Source: Athripsodes cinereus
Taxonomy: Eukaryota > Arthropoda > Insecta > Trichoptera > Leptoceridae
Direction of reading: 5' to 3'
NCBI GenBank assembly: GCA_947579605.1
Contig: OX388305.1
Span: 33,121,542 to 33,185,541, forward strand
DNA length: 64,000 nucleotides
The translations under genes were made by a program, and so were the position numbers. Below are positions 54,660 to 64,000 of this stretch, piece by piece; position 1 is the stretch's first letter, and every line of letters starts with the position of its first letter. Below the pieces are notes generated by a model. It was not told the origin of the DNA and made no database searches. It was given only the letters and a program-made list of their open reading frames with translations.

Positions 54660-55729
54660 GAATAAATGCCATAACATAGGTTCTGAGTTTTTTTTATGTT
54701 TTTTTTTCATTCCTTGAATCATTAGATACGCATTTTGCAATCACAAAAAGTTATCTGATAGGAGCCTATATCGTGTACAAATATACAACACGTCCGAATA
54801 ACTAATTAACGTTTAGAAAGGTTGACGTATGAACTATGTAAATACTCGTAGGTATGTATCTCTTTTTATCACTGAAAAAAATCATTACATCTAAAAATTT
54901 ACTTTACTTACTATGTATATGCAATAGATTCATGAATGCAAGTAAATATTTATACGAATCCGGTATGTTTATTATAGATGTGGTATAGCGAAAATGTATA
55001 AGTGGCTTTACACTTAAATATGTAACAGCGAATGAGACATCTATAGATCCAAATTTGTTAATTTAAAGTTAAGCATTGCATTTTATTTATAATATGAAAC
55101 TCGAGTCCCTCTGATAAAGTAGATACCTACCTACTTGTAAAACTACATAAATAAACATATTTTAAAATCTTTTAAGTAAAACTAAAACTTATTGTGTTTT
55201 TTTTTCATATATAAACATGGAGTTTTACAAAATAAACGTCGACTCAATAAAAAAACAAATTTTATTTTTTGACTAAGTTAAAAATATTTAATTACAAAGA
55301 ACATAATATAGCATTATACTTTATGCCCTTCAAAGTATATACACTCAAAAAAATAGATATATTTTGGCTTTTATTGATTTTAAAAAAAAATGTTTATTTA
55401 ATGATAATAATTTAACACAGTGGAACATTCCAAATCCTGATATAAAAAAATAATTTAAGACATATTTGCTTAATATTGACGTAAGAAACCAGCTAGACCA
55501 ATAATGGTAATAAAAAAGAGATTATTTAGCTTTAACACGGAGCATACGGTATTTGAATAAGCTTAAAACAAATATATGTAACTACATTTTGAAGAATTGG
55601 ATTTGTGGACTTTGTGTAAGAAGTGTATTTTTTTATACGTGTTTTTACATTTTTTTACATATTTTAATTTTTTTCACATTTTTTTATGTAATTATGTTTT
55701 AACACATTTTTTTTAAATCAAGTAGGTAT
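54660..55729. other. AT-rich DNA
   Basis: No gene. The phrase at 54225-54265 (GTCGGCGTTTATTTTGTAAA) recurs reversed at about 55215-55240, so 54.2-55.2 kb may be bounded by an inverted pair. Confidence 0.4.
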
Positions 55730-55931
55730 AAACTATTTTTGAAAAAACAAACACTGTATTTTCCACTTTTACAATTTCATTTGTTTAAACGTTTTTCAAG
55801 ACCTACTGTCTCATCCTCAGAACTTAAACTGTTTAAGTTCTGAGGATGAGACAGTAGGTCTTGAAAAACGTTTAAACAAATAAAATTGTAAAAGTGGAAA
55901 ATACAGTATTTGTTTTTTTCAAAAATAGTTT
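55730..55931. repeat. Foldback element with hammerhead-like cores on both strands
   Basis: Arms of about 95 bp are nearly perfect inverted copies (CTGTATTTTCCACTTTTACA; GTTTAAACGTTTTTCAAGAC) around the palindromic centre AACTTAAACTGTTTAAGTT. On the + strand, 55840-55866 reads CTGAGGA, a short stem AGAC/GTCT, then GAAA. The mirror lies on the other arm. Confidence 0.8.
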
Positions 55932-56587
55932 ATTAAAATGGAATTCCACGATGTAAATGATCACACATTTGAAAAATTATCAAGTAGGTACTTTAAATTT
56001 TTGTTAATTACTTGATAAGAAAGGGATCTTGATTGGTTTGCTCATTGTTGTAATAAATAATGGTGATAATTTACTGTAATAACTGTATGATCCATAAAGA
56101 ATAAATAAAATAAAATAAAAAAGCATTATTTTGATTAAGGGTGTAATAATATTTTAATAAACAATCTTACTAAACCTTCATAATTTAAAATAATAGGTTG
56201 CATCAATTCAATAGTTACAGATAAATTTTATTTTTATAGTCTACAGAATAAAGAAGATGGAAGTATGGCTTTCTGCACATTGCTCCAAAAAACCTCGTTA
56301 CTATATAGATTGCTACGTAACAGTTATTCAAATAAATGCGTTTAAAAGTGAAATCAAAAGTGCTAAAAGTGAGTATTATTAAAAAAACTTTTCATAGTAA
56401 AAGATAAAAGAAGTCAAACATATATTAATATCTTAAAAGATTCACTCTCTTTCAGTTTTCGCGGCAGCTTTTTGGCGCCAAGAAAAAAGTGAAACGACAG
56501 AACACAATATGCGCAGTCAAATAAAAACACATAAAAAATCAACAAGTATCGCTTACAATATAGAGAATCATCAGTTCCCTTTTAGTA
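55932..56587. other. AT-rich DNA
   Basis: Contains a retroelement-type tail (AATAAATAAAATAAAATAAA near 56100). No gene. Confidence 0.4.
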
Positions 56588-56835
56588 TTGTACTATACTA
56601 TACTATACCATCACGGCATATCCCACAAGTGGGGTAGCCAGCAGATCAGCTGCATGTAAGAAACATACAAACTGTCCTCTTCGTGCCAGTATAAAATCAA
56701 GACATTCAGGATGGGTGGCAAACCTCAACGCTGAATTTAAGATGTAAAATGTCTTATTTTTTTCGAACACCTGCCTTTTACAGGACACTCGAAAACTTAC
56801 GCAGAAGAGTAGGAGACCAATTCTTTACCGGGTGT
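56588..56835 (-). mobile_element. Retroposon family B
   Basis: TTTTAGTATTGT flanks it at about 56580-56591 and 56845-56856, a 12-bp target duplication. The 61-codon frame (56788-56603) is open, as in other copies. Confidence 0.8.
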
Positions 56836-57151
56836 AAAGTATTTTAGTATTGTCTGAAATAATATTTTAATTACAATATATTTATTATAATAAAAGCAAA
56901 CGTGTAGAGTGTCTATTCGCACATCACGTCAGAGCGATTTCAACAAAGGCGAAAGTATAAAGAATCTTGAAAGATATAAAATTTATATAATCATTTCTAC
57001 CTACACCTATACATACTGTAACTGCAGCTAATGGATTTTTACAGCAGTGTTGCGCTACGCGCCAACATGAAAACGTATTTTAATAAACGATAGTATTGAT
57101 TGTTTATCTTTATTTGACTAATTATTTTTGTATAGTAAGAGCAGACAACTG

Positions 57152-57501
57152 TTTTTTTTTACGCGGCGGCAGAATTGCCATTCACACTTCTCATCATTAT
57201 ACAACCAGATAAGTCTCCATATGACCAGTCATGGTCACACAAAAACTTAACAGTCTAATGCCGGGAAAAATTCACCTATCCAGATATACAGGATATCAAA
57301 GGATTAGGCTCAGAACGCGGGTTCAAAATACCAGCATTGTGCCTAAAATATCTGTGTTCAAAAACTTTTTTACAATATTACAAGTGTTTATTATAATAGA
57401 TTTTTGAATTTTAATGTACAAATTAACCGGTAAATCTAATTTTTGTAAATTATTTATTAAAGATTTCGGAGTTACCCCTGTAGCTGACATGACTAAAGGT
57501 A
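57152..57501 (-). pseudogene. Restriction-endonuclease LINE fragment, copy A
   Basis: T run (poly(A) on the - strand), then about 350 bp nearly identical to copy B and to 32905-33250. Encodes SATGVTPKSLINNLQKLDL and NTCNIVKKFLNTD on the - strand. It stops abruptly where copy B begins. Confidence 0.7.
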
Positions 57502-58230
57502 TTTTTTTTTTTACGCGGCGGCAGAATTGCCATTCACACTTCTCAGCATTATACAACCAGATAAGTCTCCATATGATCAGTCATGGTCACACAAAAACTT
57601 AACAGTCTAATGCCGGGAAAAATTCACCAATCCAGATGTACAGGATACCTATCAAAGGATTAGCCTCAGAACGCGGGTTCAAAATACCAGCATTGTGCCT
57701 AAAATATCTGTGTTCAAAAACTTTTTTACAATATTACAAGTGTTTATTATAATAGATTTTTGAATTTTAATGTACAAATTAACCGGTAAATCTAATTTTT
57801 GTAAATTATTTATTAAAGAGTTCGGAGTTACCCCTGTAGCTGACATGACTAAAGGTATTATATAAACGGACCTAGAATGCCAAATATTTTTTATTTCTCC
57901 TGCTAGTTCTGTATGGTCCTGGCTGGGACATGTTTTGAGAATGCCCAATGATAGTTGGCCAAAAAGAGCACTGTTCTTCCGTCCGCAGGGGTTCCGTAGG
58001 CCCGGGCGTCCCTCTTTCACAATACACCGTTCCTATGACAATGATATCAGAGCGCAAGGAATGTCGTGGGAAGAGGTGACGCAATTGGCACAGAGACGCT
58101 CTGAATGGAGGAGGCTGGTTTCTGCCCTGTGCTCCCGAGAGGAGCGTTGAGGGCGATGATGATGATGATGAGTTCTGTATATTTACGTATTTTTTCTGCG
58201 ACGGTTGTTTGTATATTATTTGTATTTTGT
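57502..58230 (-). pseudogene. Restriction-endonuclease LINE fragment, copy B, split by an LINE L1 insertion
   Basis: A second T run starts the same sequence. It extends further 5' than copy A, through GEIKNIWH text, to 57914, is interrupted by 57915-58170, and resumes to about 58230 (AVAEKIRKYTEL text). Confidence 0.7.
57915..58170 (+). mobile_element. 5'-truncated RTE-like LINE insertion with 10-bp duplication
   Basis: AGTTCTGTAT at 57905-57914 and 58171-58180. The insert encodes the L1 family C terminus (FRRPGRPSF, GMSWEEVTQLAQRRSEWRRL, ALCSREER) and ends in GATGATGATGATGATG. The empty site is present at 33299-33308. Confidence 0.88.
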
Positions 58231-60068
58231 TTTATTATTTTTATCATTTTACTATATTTTTTCATTAATATCAATATGACAAACCAAAACCATATGGGCT
58301 TTTAATATAATATGAACTATTTAAGTGTGAACACTTGTAAATAGGGCGATATATTAATACCTTCTTTGCCTGCAAGTGTCTGTTTTTATGTATTTATATT
58401 TACTGTCAAGTACTATTGATGATTAAAAAATAAATAAATAAAAAATGCTTTTTATCTGCCAATTTAGATATGAATCATGAAATTCGTTTACCAAATACAT
58501 AGATATATGTGGAGGTAATGAAAAAATCAATTAAAAATGTGAAAAGCCTCAGCTCTCAACAAGAGAACTAAACAGTGATAAAATAAATCAATTGAAAAAA
58601 AACGATAACAGAAGGTGTATATTTCATTCTAGTTTATCCTGAAAAAAAGAAATATCAAGTCATGTATGTAATATTCATGAGAAAGTCATGTAAAAATATT
58701 TCAATTCGGCAACTTCAAAAACGTTTAATGAAGCATTGTCAATATAACTGAACCTATGACAGTGGTATAGAAAAAGTTAATTCATTTATAAGAGAGTGAG
58801 ATTATTTTTTTTATTTATTTATTTATTTCCAAAATCCAAAAAAAAACTACTGAAACCTAAATAACTAAAACAACTCTACAATTTATGAGTAGTGCTACAC
58901 ATGCTATAAAAATATAATTCATTGAATTTACTGCCCCGTTTGTCTTAATGTGGTTCTGCATTTCATGTTATAAGTTTACTTGTATATATTTTGTGTGCAA
59001 CTAAGTTTGTACAAAAGATGTTAAAAACCACACAAATGTATGTACATATATGCGGATGTTCCAAAAATGTGAGTTTGTGTCACTGGATAAAGGAATCAAT
59101 TAGTGATGAATTTTATGGCGTGATATATTGTTTTATTATTTTCTTAAGCCTTGTGTACACTGGCATAGTGACATAGTTAGTAGTACAGTATCTACTAACT
59201 ATTTTACTTACATTATCAATGTGGACACTGACATAGTAGAGTTGCAGATACTGGTAGAAAGTTTTCGACGAAAGTAAGTTGCACATTTGCTACTTACTCG
59301 ATTACTGTTTTTCCCGCGATATGTGTGAACGCGTGTGAGTAACTAATTATTTTGCAATCTAATATAGTCACTATACGAGTATACTTGCATATCTAATATT
59401 TTATTTTATTCTTCCTGCACATCATCATTCATACATATGTAACAAAATAAACAAAGCAGTATACACAAGAAAAAATGTGATAATGTGCAGTGGCGAGATT
59501 ATCACTATATAGTGATTTCTTCCATCTAATCACGATGGTTGTGTCACGTTGTTTCTTGTCATTCTCCTCCGAAACGGCTGGACCGATTTTATGCTATGTG
59601 TTGAGCTGGAAATGCTTTTATTGTTGATATATTTTACGTACGTATATGCTTCTCTCGGCTAGAGGGACATCACAGGAGTGTAGTCAAAAGATTCCGCACG
59701 TGGGGGTTTTGGCCGGCCAGTCCTTCAGACTGCCCATCATGGCGCCTCTTGTGTGGACAAATTTGTTAGTATAGAAATTTAATCGGATAAATGGAAGTCC
59801 CCAGACTTCTGAGTTATCCGGGTGGACGGTGGGTCTCCTTCAATGGACCGATTTTGATAAAATTTTGCGTGCTTATCGAGTAGGTCTGAGAATCGGCCAA
59901 CATCTATTTTTCATACCCCTAAAAGTTAAGGGTGGTCCCGATTTTTTATTTTTTAAACATTTTTTTTTATGATGAAGCATTAAAAAATACATACAGCCCT
60001 AAATTTTTACCCTTCTACCATCACCCCTGTTTTAATAGCGATAGGTATTAGTTTTTTTTTTAAAAAAA
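58231..60068. other. AT-rich DNA with repeat debris
   Basis: 59480-59530 shares a block with NHA intron 4. 59565-59980 holds repeated text (ACGGCTGGACCGATTTTA; CAATGGACCGATTTTGAT) also present reversed at 553-640, probably old retroelement or Helitron DNA. No gene. Confidence 0.4.
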
Positions 60069-60362
60069 AGGTATATCTGGGTTATAAACCCAAATACAAC
60101 CTTATACCTACACCTTTCACAGTAAACTACTAAAAGCTTGCGTCATGAAAGGGGAGTTTGCTGGTAATTCAATCATTTTCAACTTCGGTCGATATATAAT
60201 GTATATGGCAAAACAACGTTTGCCTGGTCAGCTAGTAAGTCTATAAAAGCCAGATTTAGTTCACTTCTTTTCTAATTCTACTAATTCTGGTGTATACCAG
60301 GCATCAAAGCTCTTAAATAAGTAGATAACATTATATATTATATACATATAGTTATGACCTAC

Positions 60363-60455
60363 TGCTGCGTCAACATAATAAACCAATACTGATAAAAGCA
60401 GCCCAATACTGGAAAAATACTGGAACATTTTATTGTAACGAATTCCCAAATTCAT
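60363..60455 (-). CDS. Signal-peptide-like first exon, unknown gene
   Basis: ATG at 60455. It reads MNLGIRYNKMFQYFSSIG, LLLSVLVYYVDAA, then the donor GTAGGT. A hydrophobic core ends in a VDA-A cleavage-like site. It could be the first exon of the GPCR whose 3' half lies at 38.9 kb and below, since that gene needs a signal peptide on this strand; the link is not shown. Confidence 0.3.
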
Positions 60456-60603
60456 AGTATTAACATTATAATCTGTTTTAGATTCATAATGTTGATTAGA
60501 TGGTTTGTTAATGCACTGATTCTGTTCTCATTTATCATACATTTGTACAATATTTAGAAGTGCATTCACACTAAACGAACACTTATAATGATTCAGTACC
60601 TAC

Positions 60604-60850
60604 AACTACTACTTTACCATCACGGCATATCCCCCAAGTGGGGCAGTCATGAGACCAACTGATAAACCAGAGCAGATAAACCTCTCTACGTCAGTAAAAA
60701 TAAGACATTCATAATGGATAGCACGCCTTATCACTGAATCGTATTTTATGTTAACCTCCTATACGTGATGCTTTATGAATACCTCCCTTTTACAAAACAA
60801 AATACTTACGGAAAATATTGGGAGACCTAGTCTTTACCGGGAATTCCTCG
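60604..60850 (-). mobile_element. Retroposon family B, diverged
   Basis: Recognisable by CCATCACGGCATATCCC and CTTTTACAAAACA / CTTTACCGGGAATTCCTCG, about 25% diverged. Confidence 0.65.
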
Positions 60851-61059
60851 GGGTGATTCAGTACAGACTCTCGTAGAGTTCTAACACTATCTATGGTTTT
60901 TATTATTTTTTGTTGTTTTTGTGTCAGCACTTGTAACCTATAAAACATCGAGGATATACGTATACACTATGTAAGCATAGTATACACATATATGAAATAT
61001 GTAACGACAATTCATACAGACCGAGCTAGTCCCAAATTAATATATGAATCTTGTATTAT

Positions 61060-61240
61060 GGGTACTAACACGACGATACACACATACGCAATGCACTAAA
61101 CACATATACAATACATATAACACCCAGACCCAGGACAATTTGAAAAAGGCCATTCTTCATTTTGCCCTGGCCGGGAATCGACCCCGGGACCTCGTGACTC
61201 AAAGGTAAGAGCGTTAGCCTTCGCGCCACATCGGTCGTCA
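61060..61240 (-). mobile_element. tRNA-derived SINE, family C
   Basis: On the - strand it starts CCGATGTGGCGCGAAGGC, with B box GGGTCGATTCC, then a body with CTGGGTCTGGGTGTTATA and TATCGTCGTGTTAGTACCC. 3' fragments occur at 53440-53600 and 24030-24070. Confidence 0.72.
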
Positions 61241-61528
61241 AATGATATGATAAATACATTTGACGATAAAGATATTTTTGCATATCAGCCTATCAGCATT
61301 ATTATTATGTCCATTCGTATTAGTTTTATATCAAGTTAAAATATTTGCATTAAATTATATTTGAAATTTGAGCGGCCCCATTCGTTGTCGAGTATTTTTT
61401 TTTCATAGAGAAAGCTATTTTTTTTTGTTTCTGACGTGAACATTTGAATACGTGGTTAATTAATTATACTAAACATAAATAATAAATGTATAGAATGTGT
61501 TAAATTTAATTTTTGGTAGTGCTACTAG
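61241..61528. other. AT-rich DNA
   Basis: Nothing recognised. Confidence 0.35.
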
Positions 61529-61698
61529 CACAAATAATATATCAAATGGAACAAATAAATGAAAATAGCATTTTCACATGTCCAAAAAGTATTGGAAAAT
61601 TTATTAGGGTTGACGGTGTAAAATACCCACGTATATGTGAATTTAATAACGTGAGATGTCTTATTACTCTACGGGGAAATCAAACATATGTCGCCTAA
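61529..61698 (+). CDS. Kazal-like exon, terminal, possibly degenerate
   Basis: The frame reads CPKSIGKFIRVDGVKYPRIC, EFNNVRC, LITLRGNQTYVA and TAA. DG-x-K-Y-P-x-I-C followed by six residues and C matches the core spacing of Kazal inhibitors (DGxTYxNxC, C-x6-C). However, the cysteine expected before G-x-DG and the last cysteine are absent, so the fold would lack disulfides. An acceptor-like CTACTAG precedes it. No signal-peptide partner was established. It may be a decayed or diverged secreted-protein exon. Confidence 0.4.
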
Positions 61699-62099
61699 AA
61701 TATTTTTCAATATGTTGTTTTGAAAATGAACCCCTCACATAAGCTCGTTGATTGACCATTTACAAAACTAAAATGTTCATTATCGTATATAAGGCTTGTT
61801 CATCATAGATTACAACTTGATTTTCTTTGTTATTAGGAACCTACATTTTATGTAAATCATTATTACTTCTACGAAATGTGAATCAAAGGTTATTTTAGGA
61901 CTTAAATTATTGTCCCGTTTTTTTAAATTTGTAATTTAGAATAAGAGAAATAAATATTTGCATGTTCCATGTGTAAATTATTTATAGCGCATCTACTTTA
62001 ATATTGAAATAAAAAAAAAAACAATTTACATGTTTTGCTCATGAGGTATCTTAAGAGAAAATAGAACACTCATTTATCTATATAGGTATATCGACATTG

Positions 62100-62340
62100 T
62101 TGATAAAATCTCCAAGCTGGAATGGAAAGTGGCTGGTCATGTGGTAAGGCAAGAGGATGGCAGGTGGACTTTCAGAATTCTTGAATGGGGGCCGTGGGAG
62201 GACAAAAGAAGTGTAGGAAGACCCCAAAAAAAGTGGGATTAAGATGTATTATACAGATGATGGTAAAACAGTGGTATCGTGTTGCCTGAGATAGAAAAGT
62301 GTGGAGAAGTTTGAAGAGGCCTATATTCATCAGAGAGTAC
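62100..62340 (+). pseudogene. LINE C-terminal remnant
   Basis: Reads SKLEWKVAGHVVRQEDGRW, FRILEWGPWEDKRSVGRP and QKKWD, then frameshifts. This is the W-x-x-AGHVxR...GRPxxxW pattern of LINE ends. Confidence 0.65.
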
Positions 62341-62639
62341 ATGCATACTTAGAATCCATTGCTAGTATCGAAAAAGTTTTTTATAATATTATAAGTGCTT
62401 TTTTGAAAATATTACATATTTACGGTGGTTGAAGATACTCAGATTGACGGAAAATATTAAGTATCACGTTTTTTAAATAGTAACATTTAGGTATTCTAAA
62501 TAATAATAAGTGCGAAAAATACCAAAATTCTTTATGACGTAGTAGAAGATTCCTGTAGGAAATGTCTTTCTAAACCGGAAACGACACAACACATAGTTTC
62601 GGGTTGTTCTACTATCGCTGAAACTGAATACACTTATAG

Positions 62640-62995
62640 ATAATCTATCTATCTATCTATTCCCTCACGCCGTATCCCAAGTGGGGTAGGCAGAGAGAAC
62701 GGAACACCAATTAGATCTGTCCTTACATACTTCTTTCGCTTCCTCTACAGTCATACAATTTCTCATGCACGCACGTCGGTTTCTTTTACTCAAAACACGG
62801 CCGTCCTTGAGAATTTGATCTACATGTTCAAGCCATGTAGTTCTCGGACGCCCGCGCTTCCTCACACCCCTCCTTTCAGCCAAGTATATCCTCTTTGTCA
62901 TTCTTTCCTCTTTCATTCGTTCCACATGACCAAACCATCTCAATTCATTTACACGCATTCTATCCACAACACTCCTCTTGCATCCACTCATTCAC
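62640..62995 (-). pseudogene. LINE C terminus, open frame
   Basis: Open from 62991: RMRVNELRWFGHVERMKEER, RGVRKRGRPRTTWLEHVDQ, ACMRNCMTVEEAKEVCKDRS, VLSAYPTWDTA, stop. A common insect LINE ending; the tail is a GATAGATAGATA repeat (62643-62660). 5' truncated. Confidence 0.78.
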
Positions 62996-62999
62996 TTAT

Positions 63000-63409
63000 A
63001 GATAAACTAATATTCATTCCATGGTGCGATTATTCATTCCATGATTTTTAATGCACATTCTCATGAATACCAAAGAACAAAAATCTAAATAATTAATTCA
63101 ATGTGAATAAGAACTAATTCAATATGTACATGAGTATGTAAGTCTTCATATAAACACAAAGCATTGTCTACAAAAATGTTTACAATAAGTATCCGCTAGG
63201 TGCATTCAGGATTTTATTAATTTATGGAATCGAAGTTCGTTCCAAAAATACGTCAACAATATTGTGATGTTCTTATTGATAATTTTTGTTACACACTTTA
63301 AATGATTTATCTTTTATTTATCGTTGATTTTTTAACTCTTACTTACTTGGTTAAATAGAAAACTATATTAGGTATTATTATATTAAAATGAGATCTGTTT
63401 ATTCAGTGT
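63000..63409. other. AT-rich DNA
   Basis: Nothing recognised. Confidence 0.35.
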
Positions 63410-63600
63410 GTTTTAGACATTTTTTTTAAGATGCTCCGTTTTGTGAAAAAACTACCGCAAGGACCCATTCAAGAATTATGACACCTCCTGAACAAAAGGG
63501 CCTTTAACCTTGCCTTGAACACCTCCACACTCTTCAAAGTTCGCAAATCACAGAGAATTTAGTTCCACTGCAACGGACCAGCGACGTATCTAGTATAAAA
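63410..63600 (-). mobile_element. CR1/L2-like LINE 3' end
   Basis: AGATGCTCCGTTTTGTG...CGCAAGGACCC and the following - strand text (FKARLKA-like) resemble the 3' part of the 8745-10137 element family, diverged. Confidence 0.5.
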
Positions 63601-63639
63601 TTGTAAATCGAAAATAAATAAGCAATGAGAAATGCCACC

Positions 63640-64000
63640 CATTGTGATTATCCCATTTTTGAAACTAGCAAAATTCACCTCTCCTGTCGGGAACACGGGT
63701 AGAAACCAGCCTCCTCCAGAGCGTCTCTGTGCCAATTGCGTCACCTCTTCCCACGACATTCCTTGCGCTCTGAGTTGCGTCATTGTGATAGGAACGGTGT
63801 ATCGTGAAAGAGGGATGTCTGGGCAGACGGAACCCTTGCGGATTGAAGAATAGTGCACTTTCTGGCCAAAAAAATATAAAAATTATCGCTGGACATTCTC
63901 AGAACATGACCCAGCCAGGACCATCGTCTATCCTGTAACACGGAGATTACAGATTTCTGCTGGGTGTGTCGGCGCGTAGCATCATTTGTGACATTTTAAT
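63640..64000 (-). mobile_element. RTE-like LINE L1 family, reverse copy running off the window
   Basis: The - strand shows GMSWEEVTQLAQRRS with a frame break, and upstream the VISV...RRWSWLGHVLRM text as at 39540-39915. It continues past base 64000. Internal stops mark it as dead. Confidence 0.7.

Noticed and set aside
60489..60555. + strand ATG with a hydrophobic stretch (MLIRWFVNALILFSF) as the signal peptide of the Kazal-like exon
   Set aside because: The only donor-like site lacks the usual exon-end bases, and the frame closes at once; too weak to call.
1..64000. CRISPR arrays, operons or bacterial-type regulatory sites
   Set aside because: Spliced genes, SINEs and eukaryotic transposons show this is animal nuclear DNA; no spaced direct repeats were seen.

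Overview
The window is a 64 kb piece of an AT-rich, intron-containing animal genome. The gene structures, an intact mariner, many TTAA-, TA- and 8-bp-duplicating elements and several tRNA-derived SINEs suggest an insect, most likely a moth or butterfly. That placement is inference; no ribosomal or mitochondrial marker is present.

Two host genes can be read with confidence. On the + strand, 8143-24477 holds a complete 12-exon Na+/H+ antiporter of the NHA (SLC9B, CPA2) family. I rebuilt it exon by exon; the splice phases all agree and give 644 codons including the stop. Introns make up about 88% of its span and carry a CR1/L2-like LINE, SINE fragments, an intact mariner, a 9-bp minisatellite, a foldback element and a hAT-type MITE. 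On the - strand, 38883-32486 holds the 3' half (TM4 to TM7 and tail) of a Methuselah-like class B GPCR. It has two candidate last exons with the same splice phase, which would give two different cytoplasmic tails. Its ectodomain and TM1-TM3 exons were not found and should lie upstream (above 38.9 kb) or outside the window.

Weaker coding signals are the start of a coiled-coil protein running off the left edge (- strand, 1-212), a degenerate Kazal-like exon at 61.5 kb, a signal-peptide-like exon at 60.4 kb, and small exon-like islands at 41.1, 48.5 and 49.1 kb. No rRNA, functional tRNA or CRISPR was seen.

The rest is mostly mobile DNA. Recognisable layers are: an intact DD41D mariner (16450-17745); a hAT element with a perfect 8-bp duplication (46434-48056) that contains a LINE remnant, itself split by a retroposon with its own target duplication; TTAA-flanked MITEs at 1.5, 28 and 49 kb; hAT MITEs at 20.3 and 29.3 kb; a Harbinger-like element at 25.5 kb; a pogo-like element at 30.6 kb; several non-LTR families, including fragments with a restriction-like endonuclease; and a dispersed set of foldback elements bearing hammerhead-ribozyme-like cores. 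Several insertions can be checked against an unoccupied copy of their own target repeat elsewhere in the window.
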